From the NCBI RefSeq assembly GCF_000378045.1, contig NZ_KB899095.1:1-64000 (forward strand): a stretch of DNA of 64,000 bases, read 5' to 3'. The notes below the pieces were generated by a model that worked only from the letters and a program-made list of their open reading frames with translations, was not told the origin of the DNA and ran no database searches. The DNA is from Marinobacterium rhizophilum DSM 18822. Lineage in GTDB: Bacteria; Pseudomonadota; Gammaproteobacteria; Pseudomonadales; Balneatricaceae. Position 1 is the first letter of the stretch. Every line of letters starts with the position of its first letter. This document shows, in pieces, positions 8,805 through 17,899 of this stretch. The position numbers and the translations under genes are program-made.

Positions 8805-10168
8805 ACCAGTACTCCGACCCCTGGCGACCCACCACGATGCCGGACGCAAGCACCGCCAGCGACAATGATCACATCAGTACTCACCAGGTGATAACCACCA
8901 GCACCCCACTCATGCAACGCCTGCCCCAGTTGCTGCGTATGGCTGGAGCCACGGCCCTGCTGGTTGCGATGTACAGCTTCCTGGTACAGGGCTGGCAGGA
9001 CAGCAATGATCTGCTGCGTTATGCCATGCTGCTCGGTCATAGTGTGCTGCTCTGTGGTCTTGGGCTTGCCAGCGGTCACTGGCTACGCGAACCGCGGGGG
9101 GCTCGCCTGCTGACAAGCCTTGCCCTGGTCTCGGTGCCGGCCAACTTCACCATACTTGGCGCCTTTGTTTATGCCAGTGTCGGCGCGGGTTCTGTGCCCT
9201 ATCCCGGTGTTGCCCAATGGCAGCTGCATTCCACTGGCCTCACCGCCGCCACAGTGACAGCCGCCAGTCTGATGCTGGTTCCCGTCGTACTGCTGGGCTT
9301 TCGCGTTCTCGCCCGGCCACTGAGCGGCCGACTGACACTGCTATTCCTGGCCGGCAATATCGCCCTGCTGCTGCCCGTGCGCGATCCAGCGCTGATCGGT
9401 GCAATCGCACTGCCGCTGGCACTGCTGACACTGCTGCAGAATGAGCGCAATCGCGACGAGCACCTGTGCGCCCGTACACCGGACGGTATCACGGCCCGCC
9501 TGATGCAGTACCTGCCGCTGGCAGTGCTGCTCGGTCGCAGCCTCTGGCTCTACGAAGCAGACGCTTTCCTGCTCACCGCCGGACTGCTGAGCGTGTTTCT
9601 GGCTATGCGTCAGCTAAGCCTGCTGCTGCCAGGCCAGTCTATCCTTCGCGGCCTGCTGGAAGTCAGCAGCGGCGCACTAACCCCGCTGATCGGCATCGGC
9701 ATCGGCATACTGCTGGACACTTGGGTGGTCAACGAACTGATACTGCCAACCTGCAGCCTGGTGACCGCTGCCCTGCTCTGGGAGCTGTCCCGTCGTGTCG
9801 AGATGGCGCCGTCACTGTACCGCTCGCTGGCAATGCTGGCGTTGCTGGCCGGCTTTGTCGGCAACCTCTACCTGTTTGGTGGTGTCGACATCGCACTGTA
9901 CTGCATCGGCACAGGCGTGGCGCTAGCGGTATTTGGACAACAGCGCCAGCAGCTGGCCCTGTTCGGCACGGGTCTGCTGATCGCAGCATCCGGCCTGCTC
10001 TACCTGCTCTTGCGCTTATTGGCGGAGTTTGATCTCGGTGGCTGGCTCAGCCTGGCGCTGATTGGCATGCTGGCCATCGTACTGGGGTCACTGCTGGAAA
10101 CCCGTGGCGGGCGCCTGCGCCCGGCGCTCGGACGGCTGCATCAGCGCTTTGCAAACTGGGAGGTTTAA
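8801..10168 (+). CDS. Multi-spanning membrane protein of unknown function
   Basis: A 455-residue protein with a ~35-residue polar N terminus, then roughly 11-13 hydrophobic helices spread from residue ~45 to ~445. I do not recognise a transporter signature. The Leu/Ala-rich pairs resemble DUF2157/DUF2339-type membrane proteins only loosely. It starts inside the stop codon of the PspA-like gene, so the two are coupled. A GC-rich hairpin lies ~70 bases beyond its stop. Confidence 0.72.
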   Translation: MNQYSDPWRPTTMPDASTASDNDHISTHQVITTSTPLMQRLPQLLRMAGATALLVAMYSFLVQGWQDSNDLLRYAMLLGHSVLLCGLGLASGHWLREPRGARLLTSLALVSVPANFTILGAFVYASVGAGSVPYPGVAQWQLHSTGLTAATVTAASLMLVPVVLLGFRVLARPLSGRLTLLFLAGNIALLLPVRDPALIGAIALPLALLTLLQNERNRDEHLCARTPDGITARLMQYLPLAVLLGRSLWLYEADAFLLTAGLLSVFLAMRQLSLLLPGQSILRGLLEVSSGALTPLIGIGIGILLDTWVVNELILPTCSLVTAALLWELSRRVEMAPSLYRSLAMLALLAGFVGNLYLFGGVDIALYCIGTGVALAVFGQQRQQLALFGTGLLIAASGLLYLLLRLLAEFDLGGWLSLALIGMLAIVLGSLLETRGGRLRPALGRLHQRFANWEV

Positions 10169-10236
10169 GGTCCTGCTGGCACAGCATGCTTAATCGCAGC
10201 ACACTCAGCCAACCTGCTGCGCATGATGAAATCAAT

Positions 10237-10266
10237 AGTCCCCCGGTGCGCTGGCGCCGGGGGACT
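10237..10266 (+). terminator. GC-rich hairpin after the membrane-protein gene
   Basis: Perfect 10-bp stem AGTCCCCCGG / CCGGGGGACT with a 10-base loop. It lies 68 bases past the stop at 10168. There is no T-run after it, so intrinsic termination is not assured; it may instead protect the mRNA 3' end or act with Rho. Confidence 0.45.
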
Positions 10267-10684
10267 CACGCCGAAGGGACGTCGGTAAAAACTCAGCGCC
10301 GAGCGCGGCCGAGCATGCCTACGGCAATTGCGTAGATGGTTATGATAGTAATAATTAATAGGTATGACCTGTACGTTTTACGCGACATCAGCTGGCATGA
10401 CTGACGCCGCATGACAACAGAAACGCACAACAAAAACTCAACAGCTGAGCATATTTTAACCTGAAGTTCACCCTATCAAATCCCATTCACTCATTCCCCG
10501 CTTGTGCTTGCACGATTCTCATCTTGGTGCCGGAACAACCTGAACTACGTTAAAACAGGTGTTAGAAACCCGCACGACAGCCGTAGTAAAGGGATTCAGG
10601 ATTCAGGGGAAACAGGGAAGCCCCGCGGTCGCATGTCCGCGTGCTTGCCAACATCTCCTGGACTTCACATTCAGGAGTCAGAGC
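10267..10684. other. Intergenic region upstream of the eCIS locus
   Basis: About 420 bases without a convincing gene. The middle part (roughly 10330-10500) is visibly AT-richer than its surroundings and is the likely promoter region for the eCIS operon, but I could not single out reliable -35/-10 boxes. A GTG-initiated frame entering the sheath gene from 10559 has no ribosome binding site and its first 42 codons look non-coding. Confidence 0.5.
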
Positions 10685-12223
10685 ATGGCAAGCTATCTAC
10701 ATCCCGGTGTCTATATCGAGGAAATTCCCAGCGGTTCGCGACCGATAGAAGGTGTTTCCACCTCGGTCGCAGCCTTCGTTGGCCGCGCCTTCCGCGGACC
10801 CGCCAACCAGCCCGAACTGATCGGCACCTGGGATGAGTTCGTTGCCCAGTTTGGCGACTTTCGCCAGGCCTCGGGCGTCAGCAGCGAGAGCGACGCCATG
10901 GCACTCGCCGTGCGCGCGTTCTATCAGAACGGTGGCAAGGCCGCCTATGTCTGCAACATTCGCGGCGCCACGCCGGTGGCGTCCACTGTGACGCTGCAAA
11001 GCGGTGGCACCGATATCCTTCATGTCACGGCCAGCAGCGAGGGCACCTGGGGTGACCTGTTGCGCGTGGCGGTCTACGCCAATGGCGCCGAATTCGACCT
11101 GCACCTGGGAACCGAGTCCGACGGCGATTTTGTCCCACTGCCAACCGAAGGCTTTGTCGGTCTGAGCATCGACCCTACGGCCGATAATTTTGTCGAGAAG
11201 GTCATCAATGGCGGCTCCCGCCTGGTGCAGGTAAGCCTTGAGGAGGGTGCCAGCAGCCTGCCGGACCTCAACGATCCGGACGATGCCGCCAGCTTCAGCA
11301 CGCTGGGTGGCGGTGCTAACGGCTCAGGCCCCAGTGCCGACGACTACGCCAGCTTTTACAGTACGACACTGCGCAAGTACAGGGACGTATCCATCCTCCT
11401 GCTGCCGGGTGAACAGTGGCCCAGTGATGGCAGCAGCAACGATTACATCACCAATACCCTGACCCACTGCGAAAGCACCATGAGTCGAGTATTGATACTC
11501 GATCCCCCGGCCGACACTGAACTGGAAAATGCGACGGATGTCAGCGACCTGAGCCTGCCGACCTCGACCTATTCGGTGCTTTACTACCCTTGGGTCAGCG
11601 TGAGCAACCCGCTCTACCATCCCGACTCCAACCCCACCGCGAGCAAAACGCTGCATGTCCCCGCCTCGTCGATCGCCGCCGCTATCTGGGCCAAGAACGA
11701 CACCCGCCGCGGTGTCTGGAAGGCACCCGCAGGCGTCGAAACGCGCGTCAACGTCAGCGGACTGCAGTACACGATTGAGGATCTGGAGCAGGACGGCCTC
11801 AACCCCTCCGGCATCAATTGTCTGCGCAAGCGCGCCGGCTACGGCCCGGTCATCTGGGGCAGCCGCACCCTGGCTACCCGCGCCGATCCCGAGTGGCGCT
11901 ATGTGCCGGTACGGCGTACGGCCATTTATATCGAGCAGAGCATTTACAACGGCATCCAGTGGGCGGTATTCGAGCCCAATGCCCACCCGCTCTGGAGCTC
12001 GCTGCGAGCCAATATCGGTTCCTTCATGAATGGCCTCTTCCGCGCCGGCGCCTTCCAGGGCACCACCGCCAACGACGCCTACTTTGTGCGCTGTGGCCTC
12101 GGCGACACCATGACCCAGGGCGATATTGACCGGGGCCAGGTGATCGTGGTGGTCGGCTTCGCACCGCTGAAGCCAGCCGAGTTCGTGATCCTGCGAATCC
12201 AGCAGAAAGTCGCCCAGCAATAA
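10685..12223 (+). CDS. eCIS contractile tail sheath protein
   Basis: A 512-residue phage-type tail sheath protein. The N terminus (HPGVYIEEIPSGSRPIEGV, then FVGRAFRGP and LIGTWDEFVAQFG) is the classic sheath N-terminal pattern, and the C-terminal domain ends in PAEFVILRIQQKV. Sheath subunits stack around the tube and contract to drive it into a target. The ATG at 10685 has AGGAG 7 bases upstream; an upstream GTG is rejected. It is the only sheath gene in the cluster, whereas Afp and PVC carry three, implying a homopolymeric sheath here. Confidence 0.95.
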   Translation: MASYLHPGVYIEEIPSGSRPIEGVSTSVAAFVGRAFRGPANQPELIGTWDEFVAQFGDFRQASGVSSESDAMALAVRAFYQNGGKAAYVCNIRGATPVASTVTLQSGGTDILHVTASSEGTWGDLLRVAVYANGAEFDLHLGTESDGDFVPLPTEGFVGLSIDPTADNFVEKVINGGSRLVQVSLEEGASSLPDLNDPDDAASFSTLGGGANGSGPSADDYASFYSTTLRKYRDVSILLLPGEQWPSDGSSNDYITNTLTHCESTMSRVLILDPPADTELENATDVSDLSLPTSTYSVLYYPWVSVSNPLYHPDSNPTASKTLHVPASSIAAAIWAKNDTRRGVWKAPAGVETRVNVSGLQYTIEDLEQDGLNPSGINCLRKRAGYGPVIWGSRTLATRADPEWRYVPVRRTAIYIEQSIYNGIQWAVFEPNAHPLWSSLRANIGSFMNGLFRAGAFQGTTANDAYFVRCGLGDTMTQGDIDRGQVIVVVGFAPLKPAEFVILRIQQKVAQQ

Positions 12224-12255
12224 TTCCCCGGTAAACATGCCAAGGAGGCTGCACC

Positions 12256-12765
12256 ATGGCCGCACCGATGTTCAAGGTCAATGCGCACCGCTACGACCCC
12301 TACCGCACGTTCATGTTTCAGGTGGTGATCGATGGCAACCCGGTCGCCGGGCTGAAGAAAATGAGCATTCTGAAAAAAAGCACCGAAGCCGTGAAATGGC
12401 GCACCGCCGGCGACCCCGCTCACGAGCGGGTGCTGCCAGGGGGCACAAGCTACGAGCCCATTACCCTGGAACAGGGGCTGACCCACGATACGGTGTTCGA
12501 GGACTGGGCCAACCTGGTCAACAATATCCAGGGCAACGCGGCAATGTCGCTCAAGGAATACCGCAAGGACATCATCCTCAACGTCCTTAACCTGCAAGGC
12601 GAGGTGGCAATCTCCTACCGTGTCTACCGCGCCTGGGTATCGGAGTTCCAGGCACTGCCCGAGTTCGACGCCGGCACCATGAACGCCGTCGGCATCCAGA
12701 CCATCACCATCCAGCACGAGGGCTGGGAACGTGACGAAGGTGTCTCGGAGCCGACTGAATCATGA
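12256..12765 (+). CDS. eCIS tail tube protein (T4 gp19-like)
   Basis: A 169-residue protein with the conserved tube pattern: NPYRTFMFQVVIDG-like opening (here DPYRTFMFQVVIDG near residues 14-27), VAGLKKMSILKKSTEAVKWRTAGDP, and ITLEQGLTHDTVFEDWANLV. This is the signature of phage T4 gp19-like and Afp1/Afp5-like tube subunits. AAGGAGG precedes the ATG at 12256. It lies directly after the sheath, as in most contractile tails. No second tube paralogue is seen nearby except the more distant Afp7-like protein. Confidence 0.93.
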   Translation: MAAPMFKVNAHRYDPYRTFMFQVVIDGNPVAGLKKMSILKKSTEAVKWRTAGDPAHERVLPGGTSYEPITLEQGLTHDTVFEDWANLVNNIQGNAAMSLKEYRKDIILNVLNLQGEVAISYRVYRAWVSEFQALPEFDAGTMNAVGIQTITIQHEGWERDEGVSEPTES

Positions 12766-13577
12766 TGCACCTGCCCGGTGGCCTGCTGATCGATGACCGG
12801 CTGGAGCGGGGCTTCGCCCTGACAGCACCGTCGGGCTCGCTCGACATGCGCCTGCATGAGCTCGCCGAAACATCAGTATCGCGACCGCAGTGGCTCACCG
12901 ACCTGCTGTGCGAACTGCTGCAGCACCTGGGCGGCGAACCGGCCACCCGGGCACGGGTGGAGCGTCTCTGCCTCGCCGACCGCCAGGCGATCGTGCTGGC
13001 GTGGCGCGCCCGGCGCGAACCGGACCCGCAGTGGTGGCACCTGCGCTGCCATGCCTGCGAGCACCCCTTCGACGTGCCGCTGTCGCTACAGGCACTGCCC
13101 TGCTCTGATGCCGGTGCCAACTTTCCCTTTGCCCGCGCCGAAACCTCGGCCGGCCAGCTGACGTTGCGGATACCCGACGGCCGGGATCTGTGCTGGCTGG
13201 CGCAGCAACAGGACAAGCCCGAAACCCGCAAGGCCCTGGTGATGCGCCTGCTGATTGAGCCGACCGACGTGGCGCTGAGCGACGATGATATCGCCGCGAT
13301 TGAAAACGCCATTGAGGCCGAGGTGCCGGAACTGGCCGAAACGCTGGATGCCGACTGCCCCGAGTGCGGCGCCACCAACCGCCTGACGTTAGACCCCTGC
13401 CAGGGACTGGTACCCGCGCTGGACCCGCTGCTCGACGATATTCACCGGCTCGCGGCAGCCTACCACTGGAGCGAAGCCGATATCCTGGCACTGCCGGAAC
13501 CCCGCCGGCGCCAGTACCTGCAGCGCATCGATGGTGACCGCGGCATGCAGACAGGGTATGCGGGAGGCCTGAGATGA
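12762..13577 (+). CDS. Baseplate-associated zinc-ribbon protein (T4 gp26/hub assembly chaperone-like)
   Basis: A 271-residue protein that overlaps the tube gene by 4 bases. Two Cys pairs, C96-x2-C99 (CHACEHPF) and C199-x2-C202 (CPECGATN), are spaced to form a zinc ribbon or two half-sites. A leading segment of the form LPGGLLIDDRLERGFAL and a middle LADRQAIVLAWR resemble proteins annotated as T4-type baseplate hub assembly chaperones in phage and eCIS clusters. That link comes from family resemblance and gene order, and the molecular role here is inferred. Confidence 0.6.
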   Translation: MMHLPGGLLIDDRLERGFALTAPSGSLDMRLHELAETSVSRPQWLTDLLCELLQHLGGEPATRARVERLCLADRQAIVLAWRARREPDPQWWHLRCHACEHPFDVPLSLQALPCSDAGANFPFARAETSAGQLTLRIPDGRDLCWLAQQQDKPETRKALVMRLLIEPTDVALSDDDIAAIENAIEAEVPELAETLDADCPECGATNRLTLDPCQGLVPALDPLLDDIHRLAAAYHWSEADILALPEPRRRQYLQRIDGDRGMQTGYAGGLR

Positions 13578-14500
13578 GTGGCTATTTCCAGCGCCTGATA
13601 CGTGAAGCCCACCGCCCGGCGGTAAAAGCACCCGCTGGCGAGCCTGGTCTCCAGGGGCCGGGCCCCCAGGGACAGGGCCCGGCCTGGCTGGCCGAGGGAT
13701 CCTTAGTCGCCCAGCGCAGATCCAGTCCAGGGCATGACACCGTCTCGCAGGGCTCCGCGGACATGGAAAAATCCACGCCAGCCCGTCACCGGACACCCCC
13801 CCTGCCTGAGCCCCACTCAGGCAATGATCCGGCACCCGTACGATCCGCGAACGTGCGAGCGGGCATGGTCACCCCGCTCAACCCCTTGCATGCAACGGTC
13901 GCAGCCGACGACGGAGCGAATGAGACGCCAGCGGCGACGCTCGCCGACAACCGTCCAGATCATGGCGAGCCCCCCGGCAGTGCCGGGTACTCGACAGTGC
14001 GCGAAAGCCACGGTGTGGTTTCATCCAGTCCTGCGCAAGCAGCGGCTGTTTCGCCTTCAGTGTTTGACCATCAGCCGGATCCGTTAGCCGCCGCACCTTT
14101 TGGCGCGGACACGCAGCGCCAGGCACAGACTGCCATCAAGGCCCGGGAGCACGGTTCGGCAACCGCGACCCAGGCGCCCGATCCGGCCGAGCAACCGTCC
14201 GCTGCCACCGCTGATACGGCCAGCAGCGGATTAATCCCCAGCGACGATGCGCCCCCCCTGCCGGAATCCAGCTCGGCTGGCGTTGTCAGTGCAGCCTGGC
14301 GATCCCCGGATCAGCCACAACACCTAAGCGGCCACGCGCCTGGCGCTCGCGACGACAGGCCTCGCGCGCTGGAAGCGGTACATATCGGCGAGATCCACAT
14401 CCGTGTTGTCGACCGCGAACCCGCTGCCCGCGGTAAACCCGGCGTCTCCCGTGGCTCCAGCTCCGGCAACGACAGCCGCAGCCTGATCAGGAGTCTCTGA
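13574..14500 (+). CDS. Pro/Ser/Ala-rich disordered eCIS protein
   Basis: A 308-residue protein of very low complexity: Pro, Ala, Ser, Gly and His dominate from residue ~15 to ~260, with no predicted fold. Only the ends look structured: MSGYFQRLIREAH at the start and the short beta-rich motif AVHIGEIHIRVVDRE (~267-281) near the C terminus. Phage and eCIS clusters often have a variable linker protein at this position that ends in a similar IxIGxIxVxV motif. It overlaps the previous gene by 4 bases and is 1 base from the next, so it is expressed as part of the operon. I cannot assign a function. Confidence 0.65.
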   Translation: MSGYFQRLIREAHRPAVKAPAGEPGLQGPGPQGQGPAWLAEGSLVAQRRSSPGHDTVSQGSADMEKSTPARHRTPPLPEPHSGNDPAPVRSANVRAGMVTPLNPLHATVAADDGANETPAATLADNRPDHGEPPGSAGYSTVRESHGVVSSSPAQAAAVSPSVFDHQPDPLAAAPFGADTQRQAQTAIKAREHGSATATQAPDPAEQPSAATADTASSGLIPSDDAPPLPESSSAGVVSAAWRSPDQPQHLSGHAPGARDDRPRALEAVHIGEIHIRVVDREPAARGKPGVSRGSSSGNDSRSLIRSL

Positions 14501-14501
14501 C

Positions 14502-15527
14502 ATGCCGATCCCGAGTTCCTCCTTCTACGAGATCTGTGATGCCATGGCCGAGTATGTCCGTGTCGGCCTGCAGGCCGTCACCCACGACATACATATTTAC
14601 CTGGGCGCCCCGGCGGAAATCGCCGGCAAGAAGGACGAGCACCGCATCAGCCTGTTCTTCTACCGCTTCGAGCCTTCCGGCTTCCAGGCCGGCGCGCACC
14701 CGCAGGACCCCTGGCGCCTGCGACTGTTCTGCATGTTTAGTTGCATGGCGGCCGAGGACAACATCGATAACCCCGGCGCCGACGACCTGCGCCTGCTTGG
14801 GCTGGTCATGGCGCTGTTCCACGAACGCCCGGTGCTGCCACTGATCGAGATCGGCGGCGAGCAGCTGCGCCTGCAGGTGGTGTTCAATCCGTCCAGCGAT
14901 GAGCAGCTCAACCAACTCTGGTCGATCCAGGGCGAAACCGGCTTTCGCCCCTCGCTCGTGTACGAATTCGCACTGGCGCCGGTGATGCCGCAGGAACGCC
15001 GCGGCGAGCCGCCCAGGGTCGGCACCTTCGGTCTGGAAACCGGCGCAGCTATCGACGCCCGCTACGCCCCGTTCGACGGCAGCCTGCACGTTCCGCTGGC
15101 AACGGCACAGCAGGTCGATACGGCCAATCCGGCCTGGGCACCGCTGGCCTGCTGGGTCGATGCTGACCAGTGCATCGGCAGCCTGTCGCTGGACGTTGAC
15201 GTCACGGATCCGGCGGTGTTTACGCCAACGCTCTGGGTGGCGGGTCTTGCCGGCGCAAGCGTGACGCTGGAATGGCAAATATGGCAAGGCGACCGCTGGT
15301 CCAGCGTGCCCGGCATCAACCTGGTGATCAGTTCCCAAGGCCTGGATCCGGACCTGATCCCGGTAGCGCTGCCGCAGATCGATCTGCCGCCACTGGATAT
15401 CGATGCCGAACATGACCGCTGGCAACTGCTGCTGCACGCCACCCGGGAGTACCAGCCAATGCCCGGCAGCCCGCCGCTGACACTGCGCAGCAATCCACTG
15501 CTGATCAGCCTGTACCGGGGAGCCTGA
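14502..15527 (+). CDS. DUF4255 protein, Pvc16/Afp16-like tail terminator (cap)
   Basis: A 341-residue protein whose N-terminal ~190 residues match the DUF4255/Pvc16_N domain: an opening helix (FYEICDAMAEYVRVGLQ), the IYLGAPAE strand, ISLFFYRFEP and LRLFCMFSCMA. In PVC and AFP this protein caps the distal end of the sheath-tube and ends polymerisation. The C-terminal ~150 residues (beta-rich, with a Trp/Pro pattern) are an extension beyond the core. The cap next to the ATPase is a hallmark of eCIS as against phage. Confidence 0.88.
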   Translation: MPIPSSSFYEICDAMAEYVRVGLQAVTHDIHIYLGAPAEIAGKKDEHRISLFFYRFEPSGFQAGAHPQDPWRLRLFCMFSCMAAEDNIDNPGADDLRLLGLVMALFHERPVLPLIEIGGEQLRLQVVFNPSSDEQLNQLWSIQGETGFRPSLVYEFALAPVMPQERRGEPPRVGTFGLETGAAIDARYAPFDGSLHVPLATAQQVDTANPAWAPLACWVDADQCIGSLSLDVDVTDPAVFTPTLWVAGLAGASVTLEWQIWQGDRWSSVPGINLVISSQGLDPDLIPVALPQIDLPPLDIDAEHDRWQLLLHATREYQPMPGSPPLTLRSNPLLISLYRGA

Positions 15528-15529
15528 GC

Positions 15530-15625
15530 ATGATCGCCGCACGATTTGCGAATATCAGTTCCAACGTTTTGCCAGCCTTTACGTTGCAACAGGGGTGTGG
15601 ACTGCGCCAGGGAGTGCCGGCATGA
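15530..15625 (+). CDS. 31-residue micro-ORF between cap and ATPase genes
   Basis: The frame starts with ATG at 15530, 3 bases after the cap gene stop, has GGGGAG upstream, and ends in TGA at 15623-15625 overlapping the ATPase ATG (ATGA). This fits either a tiny translated protein or a leader that couples translation of the ATPase to the cap gene. The sequence (MIAARFANISSNVLPAFTLQ...) has no recognisable domain. Confidence 0.35.
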   Translation: MIAARFANISSNVLPAFTLQQGCGLRQGVPA

Positions 15626-16962
15626 GTATCGCCCTGCAGCCTGAAATCGGCGCCGATTCCCGGCCGGCACCGCAGCACTGGTGTGAATGGCAGCGAATCG
15701 AGCTGCTCTGCCTCTGCCTGCTGCAGGCGAATCAGGGCCCACCGCAGAATCTGCTCGATGACCTCAGGGCTCTGCAGCAGCGGGTCTTGCAGTTTCGTGC
15801 TGACGACTGGTGGAGCGCCGGACTGCCGCAACCGCTCGAGGGCATCGCGCAGGATGTTCTGGCCTGCGTACTCGCACCGCAGCTGATTCCGCGCATCGGC
15901 TGGCTCTACCAGGATTTGCAGAGCAACCGGGAACCGGCGCCCTGCGAGGCGCTGATCGCAAGCCTTCTCGCCCTTCCCGACGAGGAGCTGCTGCAACTGC
16001 GCGAGGCGCTGCAGCAGCTTGAACAACAGGGCCTGGTACAACGGGATCACGACAGTCCCTTCGGCACCATCATCCCGGACCGGCTGGCGCTGGCGCGGCT
16101 GATGGGCTGGACCGAGCAGGACTACGCCCCGCCCGGCGCCATCGCTGTGCGCAGTAACGCCACCTGGGACGACCTGGTACTGCCAGACGAAGCCCTGCGC
16201 ATGCTGCAGGAGTTCATGCTCTGGCTCGCACACCGCAAGACGGTGGTCGATGACTGGGGCGGCCAGCTCACCGGTGGCCCGGTGGCACTGTTCGCCGGCC
16301 CCTCCGGCACCGGCAAGACCCTGGCCGCCAGCGTGCTCGCCAATGCCCTGGGCTGGCCGCTTTTTCGCGTCGACCTGGCGGCACTGGTCAGCAAGTACAT
16401 CGGCGAAACCGAAAAGAATATCGGCCGGCTGTTCGACGCCACCCACGGCCGTCGTGTCGTGCTGCAGTTCGACGAGGTCGATGCCCTGATGGGCAAGCGC
16501 GGCGAGTTACGCGAGGCCCGCGACCGCTACGCCAACATGGAGGTCAGCTACCTGCTGGCACGGATCGAGAGCCACGACGGCCCCTGCATCCTGACTACCA
16601 ACCTGCGCAGCCAGATCGACAAGGCATTCTGTCGCCGCTTCCAGATGGTGGTCGAGTTCCCGCGCCCCGATCAAATACAGCGCCGCCGACTCTGGCAGTG
16701 CCTGCTGCCACCCAGGGCGCCACGTACGGCAGACCTCGATCTCGACGAGGTGGCCGCCGCGGTCAACCTCACCGGCGGGCAGATTCGTAATGCCGCGTTG
16801 CACGCCGCCTATCTGGCCGCGGCCGAAGACGGGGCCATCGGATACCCCCATATCAGTCTCGCGATCCTGCGCGAACTGGCAAAAGAACAGGCGCAGGTCA
16901 GCCCGACCCAGCTGGGTGCGCTGTCGGGCCACCTGGACCACGCACTGACGACAGGGAGATGA
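15622..16962 (+). CDS. eCIS AAA+ ATPase (Afp15/Pvc15-like)
   Basis: A 446-residue AAA+ protein. The N-terminal ~200 residues are a helical family-specific region. The ATPase core has Walker A GPSGTGKT (residues 226-233), Walker B VLQFDEVDAL (~279-288), sensor ILTTNL and an arginine-finger-like FCRRFQMVVEFPRPD. In Afp/PVC the equivalent ATPase is needed for particle assembly or cargo loading. Its presence separates eCIS from phage tails. ATG 15622 is chosen over GTG 15595 because GGGAG precedes it and it overlaps the micro-ORF stop. Confidence 0.92.
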   Translation: MSIALQPEIGADSRPAPQHWCEWQRIELLCLCLLQANQGPPQNLLDDLRALQQRVLQFRADDWWSAGLPQPLEGIAQDVLACVLAPQLIPRIGWLYQDLQSNREPAPCEALIASLLALPDEELLQLREALQQLEQQGLVQRDHDSPFGTIIPDRLALARLMGWTEQDYAPPGAIAVRSNATWDDLVLPDEALRMLQEFMLWLAHRKTVVDDWGGQLTGGPVALFAGPSGTGKTLAASVLANALGWPLFRVDLAALVSKYIGETEKNIGRLFDATHGRRVVLQFDEVDALMGKRGELREARDRYANMEVSYLLARIESHDGPCILTTNLRSQIDKAFCRRFQMVVEFPRPDQIQRRRLWQCLLPPRAPRTADLDLDEVAAAVNLTGGQIRNAALHAAYLAAAEDGAIGYPHISLAILRELAKEQAQVSPTQLGALSGHLDHALTTGR

Positions 16963-17225
16963 CAGCGATGCCACTGCAGATCGATCAGTTGAATCTCAGC
17001 TTTCCAGCCAGCCTGGGTCACCGCAAGCATGCGATTTCAAGGCTGCTTCGCAGCGAACTTCAGCGCTTTGACTGGCCTGGGCCGCTCAACATTGCACAGC
17101 TGGGGCTGCCTGCGCTTGAGCTCTCAAGCCGCCAGAGCAACCTGGCCATCGCCGGCGCCATCGCGCGGCAGATCCACAGTAGCGCGTTGCAGCAGGCATC
17201 CGATGTCACTGGAGGTACAGCATGA
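16959..17225 (+). CDS. Small eCIS-cluster protein
   Basis: An 88-residue protein with a start-stop overlap (ATGA) at both ends. The opening pattern, I-D-x-L-x-L-x-x-P then H-R-x-x-A-I-x-R-L-L-R, a middle Leu-rich part and a closing helix (AIAGAIARQIHSSAL), resembles small proteins of unknown role found next to the ATPase in other eCIS and tailocin-like clusters. Either ATG 16959 or ATG 16968 could be used. It is probably structural or an assembly factor; no motif shows this directly. Confidence 0.65.
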   Translation: MTAMPLQIDQLNLSFPASLGHRKHAISRLLRSELQRFDWPGPLNIAQLGLPALELSSRQSNLAIAGAIARQIHSSALQQASDVTGGTA

Positions 17226-17884
17226 TTCCAAAAGTCAGCCGTGGCGCTTTGGTCGAATACGGTCTCAGTCTTCCCCCACTGATACTGGAGTTTGAATTCA
17301 ACCCCCAAACCCTGAGCCGCACGCGCTCCGTCTCGATCACCACCGGCAACGCACCGGGCACCCGCGGCGGCTATGACTTCGCCTTCCCCTGGGAAACCAG
17401 CCGGGTGGCGCAGGGCGTCAGTGTCGAGCCGGAACAGTTCAGCCTCGACATTCTGCTCGACGCCACCGATCGCATGGCCGACGGCAACCTGCCTGGCCAT
17501 ACGGTGGCCGTGGAATTCGGTATCGAGCCGGAACTCGATACGCTGCGCTCGATGGTGGAGCCCAAGGTGCAGGGTCCCGGCGGTGTGCAGGTGCTGGCAG
17601 GCATGGGACTGGGGTCTCCACGCGCCTTTGCCCGCGACGAACATCCCTCCGTGCTGTTGCTGGTCTGGGGCAGTCATGTGCTGCCGATCTTCCTCACCAG
17701 CGTTCAGGTCGAGGAGACCGCGCACCTGCCGACACTGCGCCCCTACCGGGCCAATGTCAGCCTCAGCGTCCAGGTCATCGAGGGGAACAATCCCTTCTAT
17801 CACACTGAAAAAATCCGCCAGACCCTCGGCGCCGGGCTGCATTTCGCCAGCGGCGCCGGCAATGCGCTGGCCAACCTTTTCTGA
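17222..17884 (+). CDS. Afp7/Pvc7-like inner baseplate protein
   Basis: A 220-residue protein with the contractile injection system tube/baseplate N-terminal signature: GYDFAFPW-type beta strands, FEFNPQTLSRTRSV and FSLDILLDATDRM near residues 20-85, and HPSVLLLVWG...LPIFLTSVQVEE later. In Afp and PVC the homologue joins the tube to the spike and carries a LysM domain in the same chain; here LysM is encoded by the next gene. It overlaps the upstream gene by 4 bases. Confidence 0.8.
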   Translation: MIPKVSRGALVEYGLSLPPLILEFEFNPQTLSRTRSVSITTGNAPGTRGGYDFAFPWETSRVAQGVSVEPEQFSLDILLDATDRMADGNLPGHTVAVEFGIEPELDTLRSMVEPKVQGPGGVQVLAGMGLGSPRAFARDEHPSVLLLVWGSHVLPIFLTSVQVEETAHLPTLRPYRANVSLSVQVIEGNNPFYHTEKIRQTLGAGLHFASGAGNALANLF

Positions 17885-17899
17885 GTGCAGGAGAGCCTC

